Shown here: piece by piece, positions 1-7,249 of the stretch | Numbering within the stretch: position 1 is the stretch's first letter | Layout of the letters: every line of letters starts with the position of its first letter | NCBI GenBank assembly: GCA_023489135.1 | Contig: JAMDCE010000353.1 | Coordinates: 1 to 18,520 of the forward strand | DNA from: Chloroflexota bacterium | GTDB taxonomy: Bacteria > Chloroflexota > Chloroflexia > JAMDCE01 | DNA: 18,520 nucleotides | Direction: 5' to 3' | Notes under the pieces: generated by a model | The model's database searches: none | What the model was told of the DNA's origin: nothing | The model's input: the letters and a program-made list of their open reading frames with translations, nothing else | Position numbers and translations under genes: made by a program

Positions 1-1
1 C

Positions 2-289
2 GACGAGATCGAAGTGCCGGTGGTGGGCGGGGCCAAGTCCAGGCTGAGGGTTCCTCCCGGAACGCAAAGCGGGAAGGTCTTCCGTTTGAGGGACAAGGGT
101 GTGCCCGAGCTGAGAGGCAGTGGCCGGGGCGACATGCTCGTCAAAGTGAGGGTCGACATACCCACGCAGCTGACGGACGAGCAGCGCGCACTGATGGACA
201 AGCTCGCGAAGTCGTTTGGTATCGATTTGAACGGCAAAGATGACAAGGGCTTCATCGGAAAAGTGAAGGATGCGCTAGGGGTGGACTGA
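2..289 (+). CDS. dnaJ: Chaperone DnaJ, C-terminal part (5' end outside window)
   Basis: Open from the window edge in the frame starting at base 2 and ending in TGA at 287-289; about 95 residues are visible. They match the end of the substrate-binding C-terminal domain of DnaJ: a GG-K-RLRVPPGTQSG-VFRLR-KG-P run, then GRGDMLVKVRVDIP, then a helical tail (LTDEQRALMDKLAKSFG) that leads to the dimerisation region. DnaJ (Hsp40) delivers unfolded proteins to DnaK and stimulates its ATPase in the cytoplasm. The J domain and zinc-finger region must lie upstream of the window. The gene sits 10 bp before prmA and is probably co-transcribed with prmA and rsmE, a common arrangement in several phyla. The internal GTG at 14 is only the first start-like codon inside the fragment, not the true start. 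Confidence 0.93.
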   Translation, partial: DEIEVPVVGGAKSRLRVPPGTQSGKVFRLRDKGVPELRGSGRGDMLVKVRVDIPTQLTDEQRALMDKLAKSFGIDLNGKDDKGFIGKVKDALGVD

Positions 290-299
290 CAGGAATCCC

Positions 300-1268
300 A
301 TGAACTGGCTGGAAGTATGTGCCGCGGTGGATGTGGAGGGGGTGGAGGCGGTTGGCGCCCTCTTCAGAGAGCACGTTCACGGTGGGGTGGTGATCGAAGA
401 AGACATCACCCTTTTTTCTGACCGCGAAGGATACCGGGTCAACGTCGACAAGCCCGTGACTGTCAAAGGATATCTGCCGATCGACGGCGAGGTCGTCGCC
501 CGGGTGCAGCGCATCGAGGAATCCTTGTGGCATCTACGCCTGCTGAGGCCAATCGGCCCGCTGCAAACGCGGGAGGTCGCCGAGGAGGATTGGCAGGAGT
601 CCTGGAAGCAGTTCTTCCACGTGCATCGCGTCGGCCGGCGCATCATTATCAAGCCCACCTGGCAGCAATGCGACCCCGAGCCAAACGACGTGGTTATCGA
701 TCTCGATCCCGGAATGGCTTTTGGCACCGGGTTGCACCCCACCACGCAGTTGTGCCTGATCGACCTGGAAGAGCGATTGTCACCGGGAATGTGGGTCCTG
801 GACCTGGGAACCGGCTCGGGTATTCTGGCCATCGCAGCCGCGAAATTGGGCGCAGCCGGGGTGCTGGCGGTCGACGTGGATAGCGTTGCCGTCGAAGTCG
901 CGCGCCAGAACGTGGAGCTCAACAAGGTCGGGGATCGAGTGGAGGTGCGCCGGGGCTCGCTGCCCCTTGACTCTGACACTGAACCGGCCGCCTCCGGCGG
1001 CGCCGGTGGGTCGAGAGGGCACCTTCGCTTCGATCTGGTTGTCGCTAACATCATTGCCAGCGTGATTCGTGATTTGTCCGCCGAGATAGCGCGCGCGCTG
1101 CGTCCGGGCGGCCTGGTGGTGGCCAGCGGGATACTGCAGGAGAAGGTGGCGGGCGTTGAAGAGAGCTTGGCGGCCAATGGCCTGGAATTGATTTCCAGGC
1201 AAGCGAGTGGGGAATGGGTGGCTTTGATCGCGCGGAAAGCCATCGAAGGCGACGGCGGGGCGGTTTAG
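300..1268 (+). CDS. prmA: Ribosomal protein L11 methyltransferase PrmA
   Basis: This 322-residue protein is a SAM-dependent methyltransferase that trimethylates ribosomal protein L11. The family signatures are all present: an N-terminal substrate-recognition domain, DPGMAFGTGLHPTT near residue 140, SAM-binding motif I VLDLGTGSGILAIAAAKLGA (about 165-185), an acidic V-DVDSVAVEVARQN motif, and the catalytic-side motif FDLVVANIIASV. A Gly/Ala/Ser-rich stretch of about 20 residues just before that last motif looks like a lineage-specific surface insertion and makes the protein slightly long for the family. The ATG start is preceded by AGGAA at 291-295 with good spacing. Its stop is one base from the rsmE start, so the two are translationally close and probably share an mRNA with dnaJ. 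Confidence 0.95.
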   Translation: MNWLEVCAAVDVEGVEAVGALFREHVHGGVVIEEDITLFSDREGYRVNVDKPVTVKGYLPIDGEVVARVQRIEESLWHLRLLRPIGPLQTREVAEEDWQESWKQFFHVHRVGRRIIIKPTWQQCDPEPNDVVIDLDPGMAFGTGLHPTTQLCLIDLEERLSPGMWVLDLGTGSGILAIAAAKLGAAGVLAVDVDSVAVEVARQNVELNKVGDRVEVRRGSLPLDSDTEPAASGGAGGSRGHLRFDLVVANIIASVIRDLSAEIARALRPGGLVVASGILQEKVAGVEESLAANGLELISRQASGEWVALIARKAIEGDGGAV

Positions 1269-1269
1269 A

Positions 1270-2073
1270 GTGAACGATTCTCCGATCAACAGGCACCAAA
1301 GCCATCATTTCTTCGTCGCGCCGGAGTCGATTCGGCGGAGCACGATCTCCATCGGGGGGGCGCAGGCGCACCAGATCGTGAACGTCTTACGTCTGGGAGC
1401 AGGCGAAAAGATCGTGGTTCTGGACAATTCGGGATGGCAGTACGACGCGGAGATCGTGTCCGCGCAGGATGGCGAAGTAACCTGCCTGGTGAAGTCCAAG
1501 AGCCTGGTTACGACCGAGCCTCGGACCAAGATCACGCTCTACCAGGGCCTTTTGCGCGCCAACAAGTTCGAGTTCGTGTTGCAGAAGTGCACCGAGCTGG
1601 GCGTGGTGGCTTTCGTGCCGATGATAACCGAGAGATGCCTGGTGGGCAACATCGACGAAGCCAGAACCGCCAAGATGGATCGGTGGCGCAAGATCATCGT
1701 GGAGGCGGCGGAGCAATCTGGAAGGGGCAAGCTGCCGACCTTGAGGCCGGCAATCATGTTCCAGCAGGCTTGTGAAGAGGTCCGTGGCACGTCGTTGATC
1801 GCCTGGGAGTACGAAAAGGGCAAGTCGCTGCGGAGCCTGCTCAAGAAAGAGTGGCTGGGGCACGGCGAGCAAGAACGGGGACAGACGACGCGGCCGTTCA
1901 CGGTCAATGTGTTTGTTGGCCCGGAGGGCGGCTTCTCTCCGGCGGAAGTGCAGGGGGCGCGCGCCCACGGCATTGACCCGGTTGGCCTGGGCGCACGCAT
2001 CTTGCGCGCTGAAACCGCGGCTCTGGTGGTCACTTCGTTGGCGCTCTACGAAGCGGGCGACATGGAGGGCTGA
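1270..2073 (+). CDS. rsmE: 16S rRNA (uracil-1498-N3)-methyltransferase RsmE
   Basis: A 267-residue SPOUT-class methyltransferase that makes m3U1498 in 16S rRNA of the small ribosomal subunit. It has the N-terminal PUA-like domain (HHFFVAPESI, then HQI-NVLRL-AGEKIVVLDN), the central ITLYQGLL-ANKFEFVLQKCTELGV block, the EAAEQSGRGKLPTL motif, and the C-terminal knot with VFVGPEGGFSPAEV and LGARILRAETAALVV, which binds SAM. Length is normal. The GTG start lies one base after the prmA TAG; only a weak G-rich ribosome-binding stretch precedes it, so translational coupling to prmA is likely. A new promoter begins 18 bp past its stop, marking the end of this operon. Confidence 0.95.
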   Translation: MNDSPINRHQSHHFFVAPESIRRSTISIGGAQAHQIVNVLRLGAGEKIVVLDNSGWQYDAEIVSAQDGEVTCLVKSKSLVTTEPRTKITLYQGLLRANKFEFVLQKCTELGVVAFVPMITERCLVGNIDEARTAKMDRWRKIIVEAAEQSGRGKLPTLRPAIMFQQACEEVRGTSLIAWEYEKGKSLRSLLKKEWLGHGEQERGQTTRPFTVNVFVGPEGGFSPAEVQGARAHGIDPVGLGARILRAETAALVVTSLALYEAGDMEG

Positions 2074-2091
2074 TGGATTTCCCTGTATTCC

Positions 2092-2120
2092 TTGACAACC
2101 CAAAACAGCGGGTATATACT
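2092..2120 (+). promoter_or_regulatory. Near-consensus sigma-70 promoter
   Basis: A perfect -35 box TTGACA (2092-2097) and a TATACT -10 box (2115-2120) are separated by exactly 17 bp. Transcription should start near 2127. It lies just past rsmE and points towards the flavoprotein gene 2410, leaving a leader of about 280 nt. It is the strongest promoter in the window. Confidence 0.75.
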
Positions 2121-2126
2121 GATGCC

Positions 2127-2297
2127 GCCTTTTGTACGGGACTAGGTTTCACCGGCGAAGCCGTGTCAAGAGCGACCCCCGTAGATTTCTAATCTCGCTA
2201 TCCTACCTACGTTCAACACGTTTCAATTAGCCAATTCCTTCAAATACTCGAGCTAACTGATAATGTTCTGGGGCGACCATCTCCCCAACGTTATTTT
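2127..2297 (+). ncRNA. Candidate structured leader or small RNA of unknown class
   Basis: There is no convincing gene between 2074 and 2409. The predicted transcript from the 2092-2120 promoter can fold. TACGGG (2135-2140) pairs perfectly with CCCGTA (2178-2183) and encloses a CGGC-GAA-GCCG hairpin (2153-2163). After an AU-richer linker comes the terminator-like hairpin 2260-2294. A promoter plus a fold plus a terminator about 170 nt apart, still 113 nt short of the next start codon, fits either a free small RNA or a cis-acting attenuator/riboswitch controlling the flavoprotein. I compared it by eye with TPP, FMN, cobalamin, guanidine-I, fluoride, ZTP, c-di-GMP, 6S and SRP RNA signatures and recognised none. 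The start is inferred from the promoter, not observed. Confidence 0.35.
2260..2297 (+). terminator. Rho-independent terminator-like hairpin upstream of the flavoprotein gene
   Basis: ATAATGTT-CT-GGGG (2260-2273) pairs with CCCC-A-ACGTTAT (2283-2294), giving about 12 pairs with one G-U and a small internal loop, and a 9-nt apical loop. TTTT follows at 2294-2297. The U tract is short, so termination may be partial. It could end the dnaJ-prmA-rsmE transcript, or act as an attenuator on the leader that starts near 2127. Confidence 0.45.
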
Positions 2298-2409
2298 GTG
2301 AGGAGACGAGGTGCGGGCTCGTTTTCTCCCCTGGTAGTTTAGGCGCATCAAATGCAGCCACCTCAAGCACTTCTTAGATTGTGGTGGCAGAGGCAAGGAG
2401 AAGAAACAA

Positions 2410-4107
2410 GTGACGGCAACCTTAACTACTCGTACTATGGACGCGGATGTCCTGGTAATCGGCGGCGGCATTGCCGGTTGTATGGCAGCCATAAGGGCTC
2501 GCGAGAGCGGCCTCGACGTGATCCTCGCCGAGAAAACCAATACCAATCGCAGCGGCAACGCGGCGACCGGGGTCGATCACATATTGACGTACGTGCCGCA
2601 GATTCACGGGTCTCAGGTGACTCCAGAAGAGCTGGTCCAGGACCACGCAGAGGCTGGTGCCCGCTTCATGGATCAAGAACTGGCCCTGTTCATTATCACG
2701 CACAGCTACGAGCGCATCCTCGACCTGGAACGCTTCGGTGTGGAAATGAGGGACCCGCAGGGCAACTTCCGCCTGGTGAAGAAGGTGCATCGTGTTCCAG
2801 CGTTTCTGCACTTTGCCGGACGGGATATGAAGGTTCGGCTGACGGAGGAGGCCCTCCGGCGAAAGGTAAACATCATGAATCGCGTGATGATTACCGATCT
2901 GCTCGCCAACGACGATGGAGTTTACGGAGCCATCGGCGTTTCCACCCGAGAACCCGAGATGCACGTCTTCCGAGCCAAAGCCGTGGTTGTATCCACGGGC
3001 GGAGTGGCTCGCCTGTACAGGCCGACCAGCGGGATGCCTTTGAGCAGGGGCAGGCCAGGCAGCGAGACCGGCGACCTGCATTCGGCAGCCTTCAGAGTGG
3101 GTGCAGAGCTGTTGAACATGGAGTTCACGGTTTCGCATACCGGCCCGAGGTATTTCCAGCGATGCGGCCGCGGTTCTTACACCCCTGGGGGCAGGGTATA
3201 CAACGCGCTGGGTCAGCCGATGGGTGCTGATGCCAAGTTACAACGCAACGCTATCGATAAGTCGGTCGAAAGTGGAGTGATGTACCTCCGTGAGCTGGAG
3301 AAGGGCACCGGCCCCGTGTATATGGACTGCTCCGGATGCAGTGAGGAGGACATCAAGTACATTCGCTGGGCGCTGAGCAACGAGGGGAACTGCGCTTTCC
3401 TCGACTACCTCGACAATGAAGGGATCGACCTGCGCACCCACCGGATCGAGTTTGGCATGTACGAACCTCGGCTCGGTCAAGGAAATTCCGGGATAGCTAT
3501 CAACACGAGATGTGAAACGCCGGTGCCGGGCCTTTTTGCCGCGGGAGATGCCATCGGCGGAGTTATGCGCGCCTCCGCGGCTGGTGCGCTTGCGCTGGGA
3601 TGGCAGTCGGGAGAATCGGCGGCAACCTATGCTATGGCCAGTCAGCGACAGCGCTTGCCCGATCCCGACGCTTCAACGGTGGGAGACAAGCTGGATCTCT
3701 GCAACTCCATCCTCACCAGGGAATTTGGCACAACCTGGCAAGATGCTCAAACGGCTATCAACGTCACGATGGACAATTACGTCGGACGAACCCGCTCGGA
3801 AACGTTGATAAAGGCCGGCCTCGCTCGTTTGAAGATGATTCGCACGCGGGCGCTTCGAGATCTCAAGGCGGAGAATCAACACGAGCTTATGAGGAGTCTG
3901 GAAGTGCTGAGCCTGATGGACGTTGGAGAGCTGGTAGCTATGGCCGCTCTCGAACGAAAAGAGAGCCGCTTCCTCCCAACCCATTATCGGGCCGACTACC
4001 CGGAGCAGGACCCCAACTGGTTCAAGTTCCTCGTCGTGAGGAAATCGGAGAGCGGCATCGACGTCTACAGCAAAGCGATCCCGCAACTCCAACCAGAATC
4101 GCTGTGA
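2410..4107 (+). CDS. FAD-dependent FrdA/SdhA/AprA-type flavoprotein
   Basis: A 565-residue protein of the fumarate reductase/succinate dehydrogenase flavoprotein superfamily. It shows the N-terminal ADP-binding fold DVLVIGGGIAGCMAAIRA (residues 13-30), an RSGNAATGVDH flavin-contact segment, a GDLHSAAFRVGAELLNMEF block, the second FAD motif GLFAAGDAIGG with AGALALGWQSGE, and a helical C-terminal domain. The classic QFHPTG segment of SdhA is replaced by an EFTVSHTGP-like sequence, so dicarboxylates may not be the substrate; an adenylylsulfate-reductase-like or unassigned role is possible. No iron-sulfur or membrane-anchor subunit lies beside it. The GTG start is supported by AAGGAG (2395-2400) nine bases upstream; an in-frame ATG at 2437 has no better site. 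It follows a long leader with a strong promoter and is followed 21 bp later by a broken TRAP permease, which may once have supplied its substrate. Confidence 0.82.
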   Translation: MTATLTTRTMDADVLVIGGGIAGCMAAIRARESGLDVILAEKTNTNRSGNAATGVDHILTYVPQIHGSQVTPEELVQDHAEAGARFMDQELALFIITHSYERILDLERFGVEMRDPQGNFRLVKKVHRVPAFLHFAGRDMKVRLTEEALRRKVNIMNRVMITDLLANDDGVYGAIGVSTREPEMHVFRAKAVVVSTGGVARLYRPTSGMPLSRGRPGSETGDLHSAAFRVGAELLNMEFTVSHTGPRYFQRCGRGSYTPGGRVYNALGQPMGADAKLQRNAIDKSVESGVMYLRELEKGTGPVYMDCSGCSEEDIKYIRWALSNEGNCAFLDYLDNEGIDLRTHRIEFGMYEPRLGQGNSGIAINTRCETPVPGLFAAGDAIGGVMRASAAGALALGWQSGESAATYAMASQRQRLPDPDASTVGDKLDLCNSILTREFGTTWQDAQTAINVTMDNYVGRTRSETLIKAGLARLKMIRTRALRDLKAENQHELMRSLEVLSLMDVGELVAMAALERKESRFLPTHYRADYPEQDPNWFKFLVVRKSESGIDVYSKAIPQLQPESL

Positions 4108-4128
4108 TTGTGATCAAGGAGGGCTGAA

Positions 4129-4800
4129 GTGAAACTGCACACGCGCACCAGGTTCGAAGTGATCGGCGCTATTCTCCTCCCCTCTATTGGCGCTAGTCAT
4201 TTTCCTCATCGTCCTTCGCTACCCGCCCGACATAGCCGGGATGTTTTCCCTGCCAATACTGATTGGTAGTAGCTTCCTCTCGCGCAACCACGAGAACTGG
4301 CTGCTACCGAAGCCGATATTCCTTGGCCTCGCCGCTGCCGTGCAGTCGTGGGTGCCAATTGCCGCCATAACCGCGGGCGTTGGGATGCTAATTGGCGCGC
4401 TTGAGATCAGTGGCCTGGCGGTGTTCGTCGCTTGCGGTCTGAGCGGGGCAAAGGTGCGGGCCATCGGATGGGAGGCACTCAAGCTGGGTATCGCCATTTA
4501 CGTCGTTCCATTTGCTTTTGCCTTTGACCAATCACTGCTACTGCAGGGCCCTCCAGAAAAGGTTGTGGTGTCAATCGTGACAGCGCTCACGGGTGCCGTG
4601 ACCGTTGCCGCTGGAATACGAGGTTACGCCCTGCGACCCCTAAACCCGGTTCAGAGAGTGGCCGCCGTCGTCGCCGGGCCATGCTCACCGCCCCCAACAT
4701 TTCCGTGTCGGTTGTGGGACTGGCACTGGTCGCGTTCGTGCTCGTCTGGCAGATCCGAACGCCGCTGGTGGTGGCCCCGACCCCGGCTGCCGATCACTAA
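4129..4800 (+). pseudogene. Decayed TRAP-transporter fused permease (DctM-type) fragment
   Basis: The reading frame changes twice. GTG at 4129, with an ideal AAGGAGGG (4116-4123), begins MKLHTRTRFEVIGAILL. Similarity then continues one frame over from about 4172-4187 (LALVIFLIVLRYPPDIAGMF) up to about 4670. From 4681 it returns to the first frame (MLTAPNISVSVVGLALVAF) and ends at TAA 4798-4800. Family-typical pieces are PIAAITAGVGMLIGALEISGL, GWEALKLGIAIYVVPFAFAFDQSLLLQG and a GYALRPLNPVQR tail, all hydrophobic membrane segments near the end of the 12-TM TRAP permease. Between ISGL and the GWEALKLG block roughly 80-90 residues normally present are missing, and the first several hundred residues are absent. 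It therefore looks like a relic of a solute importer. Indel errors could explain the frame changes, but not the missing segments. Confidence 0.68.
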
Positions 4801-4857
4801 ATACCTAATATTATCAACCTGCAGTGGACGCAAAGAGCGCGGAGGCTGATTTTCGTC

Positions 4858-4886
4858 TTGCGCTAACAGCCCACGTGAAGTATACT
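4858..4886 (+). promoter_or_regulatory. Probable promoter of the rel gene
   Basis: TATACT at 4881-4886 is preceded, after a 17-bp spacer, by TTGCGC at 4858-4863 (half-matching -35). The expected start near 4893 gives a leader of about 115 nt before the GTG at 5007. A CACGTG palindrome sits inside the spacer, so the site may be controlled. Confidence 0.45.
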
Positions 4887-4955
4887 CCTTATTATGGACC
4901 GTACGACGGATTGTGCGGAGAGTGCTGTAGCTCAAGCTCGCCGCCGGCCCACGTG
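4869..4955 (+). repeat. Pair of GCCCACGTG direct repeats at the rel promoter
   Basis: The 9-bp word GCCCACGTG occurs at 4869-4877, inside the promoter spacer, and again at 4947-4955 in the leader. Each contains the palindrome CACGTG. They could be operator half-sites of a regulator. With only two copies in GC-rich DNA, chance is a real possibility. Confidence 0.25.
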
Positions 4956-5006
4956 CGGTTTTTGACTATCCGCGATAGGCGGTCCTAATCGAATCGGGAG
5001 AGAGTT

Positions 5007-7247
5007 GTGCCAATGACCGAAGGAGGGCTTTCCCCTGCGGCAACCAGCGGTAGCGGCCGCCTGGCCGAAGCTGCGCTGGAGCAGGCTCTCATCGAGAAAC
5101 TGAAGAAATACATGTCCGAGTCGGACCTGGCTATCGTGCGTCGCGCCTTCGAGTTTGCCAAGGTGGCCCACGCCGGGCAGATCCGCCGTTCCGGAGACGC
5201 CTACGTGACTCATCCCCTGGCCACCGCCAGGATTCTGGCCGATCTGCACCTGGACGTTTTCGCGATCTCCGCGGCGCTGCTGCACGACGTTCCCGAGGAT
5301 ACCGATGTCTCCTTGGATGCCGTGGAGACAGAATTCGGTCCCGAGGTTGCCAAGCTGGTGGATGGCGTGACCAAGCTGAGCCGAATCGACTGGGAGGCAA
5401 TCGAGGAAGGCAAGCGGCTGATCGGCAAGGCCAGTGAGGAAGAGCTGAACGTCTGGGCGGAGAACGTGCGCAAGATGTTTCTGGCCATGGCCGACGACGT
5501 TCGGGTGGTTCTGATCAAGCTGGCCGACCGTCTGCACAATATGAGCACGCTCATATATATTCCGGCGGCCAGACGCCGGCAGATAGCCCAGGAGACGATG
5601 GATATCTACGCTCCGCTCGCCAGCAGAATGGGAATCTGGCAAATGAAGTGGCAGCTGGAGGACATGACCTTCAGACACCTGGAGCCGGCGAAGTACAAGG
5701 AGATAGCGACGCTGCTGGCCGGCCGCCGGGTGGCGAGGGAGAAGTACATCGCCTCGGTAATTCGGATCATCGAAAGCGAGATGGAAAAGGCCGGAGTAAA
5801 AGCCGACATAAGCGGACGCCCCAAGCACATATACAGCATCTACCGCAAGATGCAGAACCGTGGGGTTGATTTCAGCCAGATCTACGATCTGCTGGCGGTG
5901 CGGGTGCTGGTGCAGGAGGTCCAGGATTGCTACAGCGCCCTGGGTGTTATCCATTCTTTGTGGCACCCGATCCCAGGCCAATTCGACGACTACATAGCCA
6001 TGCCGAAGGAGACCTTGTACCAGTCGCTGCACACGACAGTTCTGGGGCCCGAGGGCAGACCGCTCGAGATTCAGATTCGATCCAACGATATGCATCGGGT
6101 GGCCGAATACGGCGTGGCCGCGCACTGGCGGTACAAGGAGGGCTCTAAGCGCGACGTCAAGTTCGAGCAGAAGATAGCCTGGTTGCGACAGCTCCTGGAC
6201 TGGCAGAAGGACTTGTCCGGAGGGGCAGCCGAATTCGTGGAAACGCTTAAGACCGACGTTTTCCGCGACCAGGTGTACGTGTTTACCCCCAAGGGCGAGA
6301 TCAAGGACCTGCCCACCGGGGCGACGCCGCTCGATTTTGCCTATCGCATTCACACCGACATTGGTCACCGTTGCATTGGAGCAAAGGTCAACGGGCGCCT
6401 GGTGCCGCTGGATTACCAGTTGAAGACGGGCGAGATCGTGGAGATCATCACCACCAAGGCTCCCAAGGGCCCCAGTCTCGACTGGCTAAACGCCAGTTAC
6501 GGGTACATCAGGACCACGCACGCTCGAGAGAAGATCAGGCAATGGTTCCGCCGACAGCAGCGAGAGGAGAACATCGTTCGGGGACGGGAAGTTCTGGATA
6601 AGGAGCTTTCGCGCCTCGGTCTTGCTCAGGAGAAACTCGACGACCTGGCGCAGCTGTTCAAGTACGAGAAGCTGGATGATTTCCTGGCGGCGATTGGATT
6701 TGGCGACGTAAGCCCGCAGCAGATTTCCTCCAGGCTGGTTGCGGAGCGGAACAAAGACGCCGAGATTCCGCTTCCCGGGGCCGCTCCGCCCCCTCTGGAA
6801 GTTACCAAGGGCATCATGGTGATGGGCGTCGGCGACTTGTTGACCAGGCTCGCTCGCTGCTGCAATCCGGTTCCTGGGGACGAGATAATCGGCTACATTA
6901 CGCGCGGAAAGGGTGTGAGCGTCCACCGCAAGGATTGCCACAACATCGCGACCGAGGACGAAAAGGAGCGCCTGGTAAGAGTCGATTGGGGTAAGACCGC
7001 GCATCAGATGTATCCGGTTACGCTGCGGATTGAGGGATGGGATCGAGACGGATTGCTGCGCGACGTGGCATCCGCCGTCGCCGAAGACAAGATAAACATG
7101 TCAACCGTCAGCGCCGTCACTCGTCCGGACCGGACGGCCACCATAACGGCGACCCTGGAAATAAGTGGCGTGGACAAGCTCAGCCGGGTTTTGGCGAAGC
7201 TGGAGGGGATCAAGGGGGTCGCGAGCGTCACGCGAGACGTGGGCTAG
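5007..7247 (+). CDS. rel: RelA/SpoT-family (p)ppGpp synthetase/hydrolase
   Basis: A 746-residue long RSH protein that makes and degrades the alarmone (p)ppGpp in the stringent response. Domains run in the usual order. The HD hydrolase (about 45-200) has H69, HD at 93-94, ED at 97-98, D174 and N178 all intact. The synthetase (about 250-375) contains [23 protein letters not shown] and [21 protein letters not shown]. A TGS domain (about 405-470) contains [21 protein letters not shown]. A Cys/His zinc-finger-like segment [27 protein letters not shown] follows, then a C-terminal ACT domain from about 670. The synthetase loop reads QFDD, closer to the acidic EFDD of RelA than to RFKD of typical bifunctional Rel, although the hydrolase is complete. 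GTG 5007 has GGGAG six bases upstream and is preferred over ATG 5013. It converges on the FecR gene, with only two bases between the stops. Confidence 0.95.
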   Translation: [746 protein letters not shown]

Positions 7248-7249
7248 GC

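Noticed and set aside
2127..2297. Known riboswitch or housekeeping RNA in the leader
   Set aside because: Core sequences of the TPP, FMN, cobalamin, guanidine-I, fluoride, ZTP, c-di-GMP, 6S and SRP classes were not found by eye.
4941..4963. Terminator in the rel leader (CCGC...GCGG followed by TTTTT)
   Set aside because: The stem is only four pairs with a 10-nt loop, too weak to call.
4932..6368. A 478-codon open frame on the minus strand
   Set aside because: It is antisense to rel, whose motifs are unmistakable. The translation has no recognisable domain and fits a GC-rich codon shadow.
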